This document shows positions 35,138-43,495 of a DNA stretch of 64,000 nucleotides, one piece after another. The notes beneath the pieces were generated by a model. The model made no database searches. It was not told where the DNA came from and saw only the letters and a program-made list of their open reading frames with translations. The translations under genes were made by a program, and so were the position numbers. Numbering within the stretch: the first letter of the stretch is position 1; the number at the start of each line of letters is the position of its first letter. Origin of the DNA: Neobacillus sp. WH10 (GTDB lineage Bacteria > Bacillota > Bacilli > Bacillales > Cytobacillaceae). The stretch lies in assembly GCF_030123405.1 (NCBI RefSeq), contig NZ_CP126110.1, positions 4,774,001 through 4,838,000 of the forward strand, read 5' to 3'.

Positions 35138-35141
35138 TTAA

Positions 35142-36119
35142 TTAATATTTTTGATTCTGGTGCCACTTCCAGGCATCGGCAATAATTTTCTCTAAATTTC
35201 GCTCAGCTTTCCAGCCTAATTCGGAGAAAATCTTATTAGAGGATGCTACAAGTCTTGCCGGATCCCCTTGGCGGCGGTCGGCCATTTCTATGTTCGCCTT
35301 CACTCCTGTGACTCTTTCACATGTTTCAATAACTTCCTTAACAGAATAGCCAAGTCCGTTACCGAGATTATAAATCTCAGCCGACTTCTTTCCTGTTAAC
35401 AGGGCCTTAAGTGCAAGGATATGGGCGCTCGCTAAGTCCGTCACATGAATATAATCACGGATACAAGTACCGTCCGGAGTATCATAATCAGATCCAAAAA
35501 CAGAGACTTTTTCCCGCAGACCTAGTAATTGCTGAAGGACTATTGGGATTAAATGAGTTTCCGGGTCATGGCTTTCACCAATTTCAGCGGATTCATGGGC
35601 TCCTGCTGCATTAAAATAACGCAATATCACATATTTCAGCCCATCAGATGTAGAAAGGTCAGAGAGAATCTGCTCAACCATTAGTTTTGATTGACCATAA
35701 GGATTAATCGGGGTAGTGGCACTTGATTCATCAATCAGCGCAACATCAGGAATTCCATATGTAGCTGCAGTAGATGAGAAAATAAAGTTTTTTACCTTAA
35801 ATTTCAACATCACTTTTAATAGTGTTAAAGTGGAAGCTACATTGTTTTGATAATATTTCAAAGGATCAATAACAGACTCCCCTACTAAACTACAGGCAGC
35901 AAAGTGCATAACGGCTTTAATTGGATAACTTCTAAAAACCATTTGAAGATCTTCTTCATTGCCGAGGTCCCCTTTTACAAAGATAGCCCGGTTATCAACG
36001 GCCGAGCGGTGTCCCGTCGACAAGTTATCAAGTACGACAACATCTTCTTTTTCAACTAATTCCTTTACAAGATGGCTACCAATGTAACCAGCTCCGCCAA
36101 CGACGAGAATCATATTCAT
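35142..36119 (-). CDS. galE: UDP-glucose 4-epimerase, first copy
   Basis: 325 residues of the extended SDR family. NAD site GGAGYIGSHLV; catalytic Ser-Thr at FIFSSTAATYG and YxxxK in NPYGQSKLMVEQ; LRYFNAAGAHES and DGTCIRDYIHVTDLA are GalE hallmarks. It interconverts UDP-glucose and UDP-galactose in the cytoplasm. A second copy lies at 52.5 kb and is only moderately similar, so they are not a recent duplication. Single gene. Confidence 0.92.
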   Translation of the reverse strand: MNMILVVGGAGYIGSHLVKELVEKEDVVVLDNLSTGHRSAVDNRAIFVKGDLGNEEDLQMVFRSYPIKAVMHFAACSLVGESVIDPLKYYQNNVASTLTLLKVMLKFKVKNFIFSSTAATYGIPDVALIDESSATTPINPYGQSKLMVEQILSDLSTSDGLKYVILRYFNAAGAHESAEIGESHDPETHLIPIVLQQLLGLREKVSVFGSDYDTPDGTCIRDYIHVTDLASAHILALKALLTGKKSAEIYNLGNGLGYSVKEVIETCERVTGVKANIEMADRRQGDPARLVASSNKIFSELGWKAERNLEKIIADAWKWHQNQKY

Positions 36120-36279
36120 TTCCCCTTAGCTAGAATTTAATTTACTTTTTCCATTATAGCATTATGGACTAATAGCCGCTTGTTTTTGCTATTTACTAAT
36201 TATTTCCGATCACTATTAATCTTCTAAATGGTAATCTAAAAAGACCTACTCCCCCAAGAATTAATCAGCACAACTTCTA

Positions 36280-36313
36280 AAGGCCGAATTCTCAAAAAAT
36301 CGGCCTTTTTTTC
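36280..36313 (+). terminator. orphan terminator upstream of the SPOR amidase
   Basis: AAGGCCGA, 12-base loop, TCGGCCTT, TTTTT on the plus strand. No plus-strand gene precedes it, so it may end an unseen small RNA or act as a leader attenuator. Confidence 0.55.
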
Positions 36314-36409
36314 ATATAATTGGACAAGTCAAGACAGACACCCGTACAGAATACTAGTAATCCCATATCATATAAATGTACAAGCATTCTATTGAAAAGG
36401 AGGATTTTT

Positions 36410-37222
36410 ATGAAGCTTTATTTAGACCCCGGACACGGTGGCTCAGACCCCGGTGCCCAGGGCAATGGATTAAATGAAAAGGATCTTACGCTAGATATTG
36501 CGCTTAAAATACGCTTCATCTTAACCAATAGTTATGAAAATATTGAAGTTATGATGAGCCGTACCACTGATGTCAGTAAAAGCCTAAGCCAGCGAACAAA
36601 CGAAGCAAATAACTGGGGCGCTGATTATTATTTGGCTATTCATATCAATGCCGCTGACGGTTCTGCCCAAGGATATGAAGACTATATATATAGTAAACTT
36701 TCGGACTCATCCACGACAGCAATATACCAGGGGATTATCCATGGAGAAGTAATAAAGATGAATCAGTTGAAAGACCGCGGCCGGAAAAAGGCTAATTTTC
36801 ACGTTTTACGCGAATCAGCCATGCCAGCATTTCTATCAGAAAATGGCTTTATCGACAACACCCATGATGCCGCCTTATTAAAACAAGCATCTTGGCGTCA
36901 AAACGTGGCCCAAGGTCATGCAAACGGTATTGCCATCGCCTTTAATCTAAAAAGCAAACCGCCGGTACCAACAGATCCAGGTACAGGAACACTTTACAAA
37001 GTAATTGCAGGATCATTCCAATCAAGAGAAAATGCTGATGAGCGTGTTGCTTATTTGCAGTCAAAAAGAATCGATGCATTTGTAAATCCTACAACAATTT
37101 CAGGTAAAACCTGGTACCGCGTACAAGCTGGAGCATATTCAAACCGTGCTAATGCCGAAAAACGTTTAGAAGAGGTAAAAAAGGCTGGCATTGCAGATCC
37201 TTTTCTTGTTGCCGAACATTGA
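36410..37222 (+). CDS. sporulation-type N-acetylmuramoyl-L-alanine amidase with SPOR domain
   Basis: 270 residues from ATG 36410 behind AAAAGGAGG; a longer frame from 36320 lacks a site. Amidase_3 domain at 1-180: LDPGHGGSDPG (zinc His), GLNEKDLTLD (Glu), LAIHINAADG (His), and catalytic Glu in FLSENGFIDN. A SPOR domain covers 195-270 (YKVIAGSFQSRENADERVAY). No signal peptide, as in B. subtilis CwlC, which lyses the mother-cell wall. CATATCATA at 36364 fits a SigK -10 box. Confidence 0.88.
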   Translation: MKLYLDPGHGGSDPGAQGNGLNEKDLTLDIALKIRFILTNSYENIEVMMSRTTDVSKSLSQRTNEANNWGADYYLAIHINAADGSAQGYEDYIYSKLSDSSTTAIYQGIIHGEVIKMNQLKDRGRKKANFHVLRESAMPAFLSENGFIDNTHDAALLKQASWRQNVAQGHANGIAIAFNLKSKPPVPTDPGTGTLYKVIAGSFQSRENADERVAYLQSKRIDAFVNPTTISGKTWYRVQAGAYSNRANAEKRLEEVKKAGIADPFLVAEH

Positions 37223-37270
37223 TGCTCTGCTAGCAATTCTGTAGTAGGTTCACCCCATTTATCTCCCCTT

Positions 37271-37318
37271 TAGAAGGACAAACTTGCTGCCTTCCTGTTA
37301 AATTTGTCCTTCATCCCC
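37271..37318. repeat. solitary copy of the 52-bp repeat unit
   Basis: CTTTAGAAGGACAAAC ... TTTGTCCTTCATCCCC. It aligns along its length with the array unit at 55.4-56 kb (CTTATGAAGGACTAAT ... GGCCTTCATCAACC) and has a perfect 10-bp stem, GAAGGACAAA with TTTGTCCTTC. Confidence 0.6.
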
Positions 37319-37493
37319 TCTATTAACCATGATGTATCTCCTTTGCTTTCATTTTCCTTTTTATCAAAAAATAAGTCACTCCATGTCCAAATAGAAATAC
37401 AAGTTTCCAAAATGGCCAATCACAAGTCTAGCCCCCTATGGGTAGACATCCAAAATATTGGACAAAATAAAAATTACCTATTGATAATTCAGC

Positions 37494-37540
37494 TAAAAAC
37501 GAATAATATAATTAAGTCATAAGAAAATGTTCGTATTTAC
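37494..37540 (+). promoter_or_regulatory. candidate PurR operator (inverted PurBoxes)
   Basis: AAAACGAATAAT and AATGTTCGTATT face each other with 26 bases between the CGAA and TTCG cores, close to the PurBox spacing in Bacillus purine genes. It directly precedes a purine-permease-like gene. I see no purine riboswitch here. Confidence 0.45.
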
Positions 37541-37552
37541 GGAGGAATCACC

Positions 37553-38854
37553 ATGTTTAAACTGAAAGAGAATCAAACGAATATAAAAACGGAATTATTG
37601 GCAGGAATAACGACCTTTTTTACCATGGTTTATATCGTCGTGGTAAACCCAGTCATTCTCGCTGATGCCGGTGTTCCATTCGAACAAGTCTTTTCAGCAA
37701 CCATCATCGCCGCTTTGGTCGGTACACTTTGGATGGCGCTTTGCGCAAATTACCCGATAGCCATCGCGCCGGGTATGGGACTGAACGCCTACTTTGCCTA
37801 TTCTGTCGTTGGCGGCCACCAAGGTATTAGCTACCAAACTGCATTTGCTGCCGTCTTCATCGCAGGTATTATTTTTGTCATCTTATCTTTAACCCCTTTT
37901 AGGGAAAAATTAATTGAAGCCATCCCAGAAAACCTTAAGCACGGAATTACCGCAGGAATCGGATTATTTATCGCTTTTATCGGACTGCGTCAAACAAAAA
38001 TTATCACTGCACATCCGACCAATCTTGTCGGTTTGGGTGACCTTCATTCCCCATCAGCGATTTTAGCGATTGTCGGGCTTGCTGTCACACTGATTTTAAT
38101 GGTACTTAGGGTCAACGGTGCATTATTTTTCGGAATGATCATTACAGGGATAATCGCTTATTTTACCGGCCAGTTGTCTTTTGACAAAGGGATTATGTCA
38201 CTTCCTTCTCTTCCTGAGGGGCTGATTGTTGCGAATCCAATTACAGCACTGACTGACGTGGTTCAGCACAGCCTTTATGCCGTTGTGTTTTCCTTTATTC
38301 TTGTAACCATTTTTGACACGACTGGTACCATGATTGGGGTAGCAAACCAGGCAGGATTAATGAAAGGAGACAAATTGCCCCGTGCCCGTAAGGCATTACT
38401 CTCTGATTCACTTGCAACAGCGGTCGGCGCCATGTTTGGGACAAGCCCAACAACGGCCTTTATTGAATCAACTTCAGGCGTCGCTGCCGGCGGCCGGACT
38501 GGCTTAACCTCCTTAACGGTGGCAGTTTTGTTTATCGTATCAGCTTTCTTCGGGCCGCTCGTTAGCGCTGTTTCCGGAATTGCCGCGATTACAGCACCTG
38601 CTTTGATCATTGTCGGCAGCCTGATGATGGGTAGTATCGCCAAAATCCATTGGGACGAGCTTGATGAAGCCTTCCCAGCATTCTTAACCGTACTAAGTAT
38701 GCCGCTTACCTCGAGTATTTCAACGGGAATCGCACTGGGATTTATCAGCTTCCCGCTATTAAAAATCACAAAAGGCAAATGGCGTGAGGTTCATCCACTC
38801 CTATATGTGTTCGCGGTATTATTCTTTATTCAACTAGCATTTTTTCAGCATTAA
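37553..38854 (+). CDS. NCS2-family purine (guanine/hypoxanthine) permease
   Basis: 433 residues, about 12-14 membrane segments. The N-terminus TTFFTMVYIVVVNPVIL, the motif GMGLNAYFAYSVVG, the region GLFIAFIGLRQTKII and the C-terminal TSPTTAFIESTSGVAAGGRT are the AzgA/PbuG branch of NCS2 purine permeases. It should import guanine, hypoxanthine or adenine with protons. TACGGAGG precedes the ATG. The PurBox-like pair upstream supports the purine role. Confidence 0.88.
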   Translation: MFKLKENQTNIKTELLAGITTFFTMVYIVVVNPVILADAGVPFEQVFSATIIAALVGTLWMALCANYPIAIAPGMGLNAYFAYSVVGGHQGISYQTAFAAVFIAGIIFVILSLTPFREKLIEAIPENLKHGITAGIGLFIAFIGLRQTKIITAHPTNLVGLGDLHSPSAILAIVGLAVTLILMVLRVNGALFFGMIITGIIAYFTGQLSFDKGIMSLPSLPEGLIVANPITALTDVVQHSLYAVVFSFILVTIFDTTGTMIGVANQAGLMKGDKLPRARKALLSDSLATAVGAMFGTSPTTAFIESTSGVAAGGRTGLTSLTVAVLFIVSAFFGPLVSAVSGIAAITAPALIIVGSLMMGSIAKIHWDELDEAFPAFLTVLSMPLTSSISTGIALGFISFPLLKITKGKWREVHPLLYVFAVLFFIQLAFFQH

Positions 38855-38860
38855 TAAAAG

Positions 38861-38932
38861 ATCCGTCTCTCGGTTTTTAAGTGAAATGTCCTTTACAAAA
38901 GGGTACACTTTTAAAGAGAGATGGATTTTTTT
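38861..38932 (+). terminator. terminator after the purine permease
   Basis: ATCCGTCTCTC and GAGAGATGGAT form the outer stem, with AAGTG/CACTT inside, then a T-run. The following 39 to 39.1 kb DNA shows no supported gene. Confidence 0.7.
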
Positions 38933-39065
38933 CTTTGTAAACAAATAACTCAACAGGTTGTCGAAATTGGGCATCTTCACTTGGTTAGAGCTTTTCTTGG
39001 AATCAGTTCAAATAACCTAGTACACATGAAGCATGGTTCTACAGGATCGGATCCTTCCATTACAA

Positions 39066-39105
39066 CAAAAAAACCGCCCCATCTACTAGATAAGGCAGTT
39101 TTGTT
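39066..39105 (-). terminator. terminator of the mur operon
   Basis: On the minus strand AAAACTGCC, loop, GGGCGGTTTT, TTTTG, directly after the mupG stop. Confidence 0.75.
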
Positions 39106-40113
39106 TTAGACCCATATTAATTTTACTATTTGACCTGGCTGGAGCAAGGTAAGAAGCGGTAAATCGTCTTCCACAACTTTTCCGATCACATTGACTCGCT
39201 CATCAGCAGGCAGGTCTTGCAACGTGATCTGGACCTCCCCGCGATACCGTCCATAACGGTCATTATCCCTCGTAATCGTGCCCACTGGACGCTGTCCCGT
39301 GTTCTCGGGAACTACTGCATCAGCACTTCTCGTATCCATTAATCGGAAAACGTCACGGGAAAAATCGGGACGGAGACGGAACTCTCCTTCTTGAAACCCT
39401 TCGATTCGAATCGAAACCCGAAGATGACGGTCAAATTCAATTAGTTTTTCTAAGAGGCTAACACTTACTTCCGGATCGCCGATATACACATCCTCGACAC
39501 CCGCTCGAAACAATTCAAGCGCCGCCATAAATGGATCAATCGTCCGATGGCTCTCCAGCGTTGGCAGCCCTTCAAACAACGGTCCGCGTTTCTCACCGTC
39601 TCCTGGAATATAAGCACTAACCGGAATTCCATATCGTTTAAAAAGTTCATTTTGTGAGCGAAAAAACGATTCAGCTAATCCAGTTTCACTCCGAGGATAG
39701 AAATTATGCCAGGCCAGCAGCTGGCCAGCTGTTAATCCTCCCTCAATCAGGGCACGTAAATCATCCTCAAATAAAATGCTGGCATTCAGTGCAAGCTTGA
39801 AATCCTTAGCCAAGTTCAAAATCGTCTCATGCGAAAAAAAGTCATCCAACCGCAAACCGATAACCCCTAAAGACTTTAATGCTTGTAAGTTATCCAATCC
39901 CAGATGTGCAGGTGTTCGTGCCGAAACATCCGCATAAACCTCTACTCCAACTTCCTTTGCCATTTGGAGCAGTTTTTTCGCGCGGCTGGCTAAATCCCCG
40001 GACTCCTCAGGAATGTGAAGCGAGGTAAACGCCCGCTTCACACCCATTTTCCCTGCAAGAGCAATCCGAGACTCTGCTAGCTGATCATTTAAGTAGAAGG
40101 AAATACCAATCAA
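39106..40113 (-). CDS. mupG: 6-phospho-N-acetylmuramidase MupG (DUF871)
   Basis: 335 residues, full length. An N-terminal TIM barrel (GISFYLNDQLAESRIALAGK; VYADVSARTPAHLGLDN; LAWHNFYPRSETGL; GVEDVYIGDPEVS) and a C-terminal beta domain with cyclophilin-like features (TGQRPVGTITRDNDRYGRY). In Staphylococcus aureus MupG splits MurNAc-6P-GlcNAc made by MurP. It overlaps murP by 4 bases and closes the murQ-murR-murP-mupG operon. Its presence argues that MurP imports the disaccharide as well as or instead of MurNAc. Confidence 0.9.
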   Translation of the reverse strand: MIGISFYLNDQLAESRIALAGKMGVKRAFTSLHIPEESGDLASRAKKLLQMAKEVGVEVYADVSARTPAHLGLDNLQALKSLGVIGLRLDDFFSHETILNLAKDFKLALNASILFEDDLRALIEGGLTAGQLLAWHNFYPRSETGLAESFFRSQNELFKRYGIPVSAYIPGDGEKRGPLFEGLPTLESHRTIDPFMAALELFRAGVEDVYIGDPEVSVSLLEKLIEFDRHLRVSIRIEGFQEGEFRLRPDFSRDVFRLMDTRSADAVVPENTGQRPVGTITRDNDRYGRYRGEVQITLQDLPADERVNVIGKVVEDDLPLLTLLQPGQIVKLIWV

Positions 40114-41471
40114 TCAAACTCACCGGCCATCTCATCTTTGAAACCAAATAGATAAGTAAATGCGAACCCAGCCGCGTAGGCAATTAATACGCCTGCTAAA
40201 TAAAGAAGAACCTGACCATTTACCACAAGGAAGGAGAGTGGCAAACCAGATACACCTATAGCATTGGTTGCGACATGGAAAGCTGCCTGAAAGGCTCCGC
40301 CTACACCAGCTCCTAAACAAGCCGTTAAGAATGGACGTCCTAATGGTAACGTTACACCGAAAATAAGCGGTTCACCAATTCCAAGAATTCCTGCAGGCAG
40401 TCCTCCGCCAATCGCTCTTTTTAAGCGAGTTTTCTTTGTTTTAAAATAAATGGCAAACGCAGCACCAACCTGGCCTGCACCGCCCATTGCTAAGATGGGA
40501 AGAAGCGGGTCGATACCAGTTGAATTAATTAACTCAAGGTGTATTGGTGTTAAACCCTGATGTAAACCCGTAACAACGAGCGGCAGGAAGGTTGCCCCAA
40601 GGACGAATCCTGCTACAACACCGCCAACATCAAGTAAAGAGGTTAATCCTTTAGTGATAATATCTGAAACAAAACCACCAAGCGGCATAAATACAAGATA
40701 AGTAACAATACCAGTAACCAATAAAGCAACCGTTGGTGTTATAAATAGATCAAGAGATTGTGGCACATAACGACGAACTCGTTTTTCAACAAGGGCAATA
40801 AAGATGGCCGCAAATAGAACGCCAATTAAACCCCCACGTCCAGGAAGCAATTCCGACCCGAACAACTTAATTCCAGCAACAGCAGGGTTAATAATTAAAA
40901 TACCGGCAAGTGCTCCAAGTGCTGGTGACCCGCCAAATTCTTTCGCTGCATTAATACCAACTAAAATCCCAAGGTAACCAAATAGTCCACTGCCGATAAC
41001 AGATAAAATCGTAGCAAGTTGTGAATCCCCAGCCAGCCAGCCTGCCTGGATGATCGCCTTTGTTACCCCAGTAATCAACCCTGATGCTACAAGTGCTGGA
41101 ATTAATGGGATAAAAATACTAGAGATTTTTCGTAAAAACAGCTTAAATGGAGTGGCATTCTTTTGGTTAATTTCTGCCTTTTTAGTTGCAGCCCTATCTT
41201 TTAAGTTAATCCCGCCAGCAGCATCTATTAATTTACCAAACTCTTCTGTCACTCTATTTACTTTTCCAGGTCCCAAAATAATTTGTAATGTCTCTTCTTC
41301 AACAACCCCAAGTACCCCGTCAATTTTCTTAATAGCGGCCTTATTGACTTTCGACTCATCGTTTGGTGTTACACGAAGTCTTGTCATACAATGTGTGTAA
41401 TTGCCAACATTTGCTGGCCCGCCTAATTGTTCAAGAATCTTTTCCGCTAAAATTTTATTCTCTCCAGACAT
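40110..41471 (-). CDS. murP: PTS EIIBC for MurNAc / MurNAc-GlcNAc
   Basis: 453 residues from ATG 41471 behind AAGGGG; an upstream in-frame start at 41540 lacks a site. Residues 1-85 are the EIIB domain with phospho-Cys in YTHCMTRLRVTP. About ten membrane helices form EIIC, with the GLHQGLTPIHLELI and GGLPAGILGIGEPLIFGVTLP segments typical of the glucose/sucrose superfamily. There is no EIIA domain, so a shared EIIA such as that of the glucose system must donate the phosphate. It imports and phosphorylates the sugar at the membrane. Confidence 0.9.
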   Translation of the reverse strand: MSGENKILAEKILEQLGGPANVGNYTHCMTRLRVTPNDESKVNKAAIKKIDGVLGVVEEETLQIILGPGKVNRVTEEFGKLIDAAGGINLKDRAATKKAEINQKNATPFKLFLRKISSIFIPLIPALVASGLITGVTKAIIQAGWLAGDSQLATILSVIGSGLFGYLGILVGINAAKEFGGSPALGALAGILIINPAVAGIKLFGSELLPGRGGLIGVLFAAIFIALVEKRVRRYVPQSLDLFITPTVALLVTGIVTYLVFMPLGGFVSDIITKGLTSLLDVGGVVAGFVLGATFLPLVVTGLHQGLTPIHLELINSTGIDPLLPILAMGGAGQVGAAFAIYFKTKKTRLKRAIGGGLPAGILGIGEPLIFGVTLPLGRPFLTACLGAGVGGAFQAAFHVATNAIGVSGLPLSFLVVNGQVLLYLAGVLIAYAAGFAFTYLFGFKDEMAGEFD

Positions 41472-41552
41472 GTTATTTCCCCTTCTCTCTGTTGTTAATT
41501 TTTTTTGAAAAAATAAGAAACGGAATGGTGTCCGCATCACCCCCTGTAATGT

Positions 41553-42386
41553 TTATTTCCCCTCTTTGATAAACCGAATGGCTTCCCTTGTTTGATCAAT
41601 CGAGTTAATCGTTTTCTCATACTGAACGGTTGCCATCGACAAAAACAAAATATCAATTATATATAGCTGCGCAAGGCGTGATGACGTTGCTGCGCTTCGA
41701 AACGGTGCCTCCCCAGAATACGAGGTAAACAGTTTAATATCAGCGAGCGATGAGACGGATGATTGTCCGTATTTTGTTAAACTAATCGTTTTCACGCCGC
41801 GCTCTTTTGCTAGAGACATAACCTTACTAACCTCTGCTGTTTCTCCGGAGTGAGAGATTCCGAACACCACATCATCCTTATTAGCATTAGCAATCAAGGT
41901 AGCTACAAGGTGGGTATCTGTAAAAGCGGTTGCATTTTTATGAATCCGAAGGAATTTTTGCTGTGCATCCTTCGCGATAATATTAGAAGCGCCAATTCCA
42001 AAAAAATGAACATTTTGAGCAGGCAACAAGGTTTGAACAGCATGTTCCAATTCATCATAATTGATGATCTCTTCCGAATCACGAATGCTTTGGATACTAT
42101 TACTCGTTGTCTTCTGAACGATGGAGAAAAAGGATTCACCTGGTTCAATGTCACGGTACCCTTGCTCGACAGGCTTTACTAAATCCCCGGCAATTCTTAC
42201 TTTTAAATCTTGAAACCCGTTTAATCCTAAGGACTTACAGAGCCGAATAACGGCTGCCCCACTAGTATTCGCTTGAATTCCGATGTCATTGACAGTATTG
42301 TTTAAAATACTATGAGGATTTTCAAGAATAAATTCTGCAATTTTTCGTTCAGAAGCTGGAAGCTGTTCAAGCATATTCTGAATCAT
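41553..42386 (-). CDS. murR: MurR/RpiR family transcriptional regulator
   Basis: 277 residues from ATG 42386, 7 bases behind AGGTGG; upstream GTG codons are less well placed. An N-terminal RpiR-type HTH (LPASERKIAEFILENPHSIL; GVSGAAVIRLCKSLGLNGF-like) is followed by a SIS domain (VHFFGIGASNIIAKDAQQKF; DVVFGISHSGETAEV). It should sense MurNAc-6-phosphate. Paired palindromes upstream of murQ are likely operators. Whether it represses or activates cannot be read from sequence. Confidence 0.9.
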   Translation of the reverse strand: MIQNMLEQLPASERKIAEFILENPHSILNNTVNDIGIQANTSGAAVIRLCKSLGLNGFQDLKVRIAGDLVKPVEQGYRDIEPGESFFSIVQKTTSNSIQSIRDSEEIINYDELEHAVQTLLPAQNVHFFGIGASNIIAKDAQQKFLRIHKNATAFTDTHLVATLIANANKDDVVFGISHSGETAEVSKVMSLAKERGVKTISLTKYGQSSVSSLADIKLFTSYSGEAPFRSAATSSRLAQLYIIDILFLSMATVQYEKTINSIDQTREAIRFIKEGK

Positions 42387-42432
42387 TTTTAAACCACCTG
42401 CTGCCACACCTAAAACCACCTTTTCATCTACT

Positions 42433-43341
42433 TCATTTTTTAACTATTTGAATGGCTCTTTTTACATAACCATTTGCCTTTGCTAATAATTGTTCTGCTT
42501 CCTGTTTTGTTGTATTCGTCTTAATCATGACAATGGCTGTTTTCACTTGTAAATCCGCCTGCTCTAATGTCTCTAATGCCATGTCATAAGAAACACCGGT
42601 AATTTTGCGAATGATGCCAATCGCCCGTTCCTTTAATTTCTGATTGCTCACATGAACATCAACCATCAAATTTTCATAGGCTTTCCCTAACAGAATCATC
42701 GAAGAGGTGGAAATCATATTCAAAATCATTTTATGCGCAGTTCCTGATTTCAACCGAGTTGAACCTGTAAGGACCTCTGGACCGACAATTACCTCGATGC
42801 TCTGATCGGCTTCCTGGCTAATCGCCGCATTTTTATTGCAGGAAAGGGCAACGGTTTTCGCGCCGATGCTTCGTGCATATCGAAGGGCTCCAATCACATA
42901 TGGTGTCCGGCCGCTGGCAGCAATACCAATAACGGTATCATTTTTCGTCAGCCCCAATGCTTTCAAGTTGCTGACACCAAGCTCCGGATCGTCCTCCGCT
43001 CCTTCCACTGCTTTTAAGAAGGCTCCTTCTCCTCCTGCGATAATTCCTTGTACCATTTCAGGATCAGTGCTGAATGTCGGCGGACATTCAACTGCATCAA
43101 GCACCCCTAATCGGCCGCTTGTGCCTGCACCTAAATAGATTAAGCGCCCACCGTTTTGAAAGGATTCAAATACAAATTGAACTGCTGCCTCGACATCAGG
43201 TAAAACTTCCTTTACCGCTAATGCCACCAATTGATCCTGCTCATTCATGATGCGTAATATATCCATTGGGTTTGCTGTATCTATCTGCATAGAATGTTCG
43301 TTTCTCGATTCTGTCGTTAATAATTCGAGTTTTTCTTCCAT
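42433..43341 (-). CDS. murQ: N-acetylmuramic acid 6-phosphate etherase
   Basis: 302 residues. The SIS fold shows LIYLGAGTSGRLGVLDAVEC, the PPTFSTDPEMVQGIIAGGEG signature, and VIGIAASGRTPYVIGALRYA; STRLKSGTAHKMILNMIST follows, and the C-terminal UBA-like helices end the protein. It cleaves the lactyl ether of MurNAc-6-phosphate to GlcNAc-6-phosphate and D-lactate in the cytoplasm. First gene of the operon. GGAGGG lies upstream of its ATG. Confidence 0.95.
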   Translation of the reverse strand: MEEKLELLTTESRNEHSMQIDTANPMDILRIMNEQDQLVALAVKEVLPDVEAAVQFVFESFQNGGRLIYLGAGTSGRLGVLDAVECPPTFSTDPEMVQGIIAGGEGAFLKAVEGAEDDPELGVSNLKALGLTKNDTVIGIAASGRTPYVIGALRYARSIGAKTVALSCNKNAAISQEADQSIEVIVGPEVLTGSTRLKSGTAHKMILNMISTSSMILLGKAYENLMVDVHVSNQKLKERAIGIIRKITGVSYDMALETLEQADLQVKTAIVMIKTNTTKQEAEQLLAKANGYVKRAIQIVKK

Positions 43342-43374
43342 CGTATCACTGCCCTCCTGTTGATCTTTACTGCG

Positions 43375-43389
43375 TTGTAAGCGGTTACT
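43375..43389 (+). promoter_or_regulatory. cre site (CcpA) of the murQ operon
   Basis: TTGTAAGCGGTTACT fits all fixed positions of WTGNAANCGNWNNCW. It lies just downstream of the predicted transcription start, where CcpA binding would block the operon on glucose. Confidence 0.68.
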
Positions 43390-43397
43390 GTATTTTT

Positions 43398-43426
43398 ATT
43401 ATATGTCCAATGAAATAATAATTCAA
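43398..43426 (-). promoter_or_regulatory. SigA-type promoter of the murQ operon
   Basis: TTGAAT, 17-base spacer, TATAAT on the minus strand; the -10 box is a perfect consensus. Confidence 0.78.
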
Positions 43427-43458
43427 TATTTTTTTAAAAATAATGAAATGTTATTTCA
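43411..43458. promoter_or_regulatory. paired palindromes, probable MurR operators
   Basis: TGAAATGTTATTTCA (43444-43458) has perfect 6-bp arms around three bases. TGAAATAATAATTCA (43411-43425) is the same with one mismatch and overlaps the promoter. A further half-site (TTGAAATAA) lies just upstream at about 43478. Spacing and symmetry suit a dimeric RpiR-type regulator; binding is inferred. Confidence 0.55.
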
Positions 43459-43495
43459 ATAAATTATTTTACTCAATTGAAATAAGCGAGAGGCA

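Noticed and set aside
38921..39109. 62-codon ORF after the purine permease
   Set aside because: No ribosome binding site; it starts inside the T-run of one terminator and ends in another.
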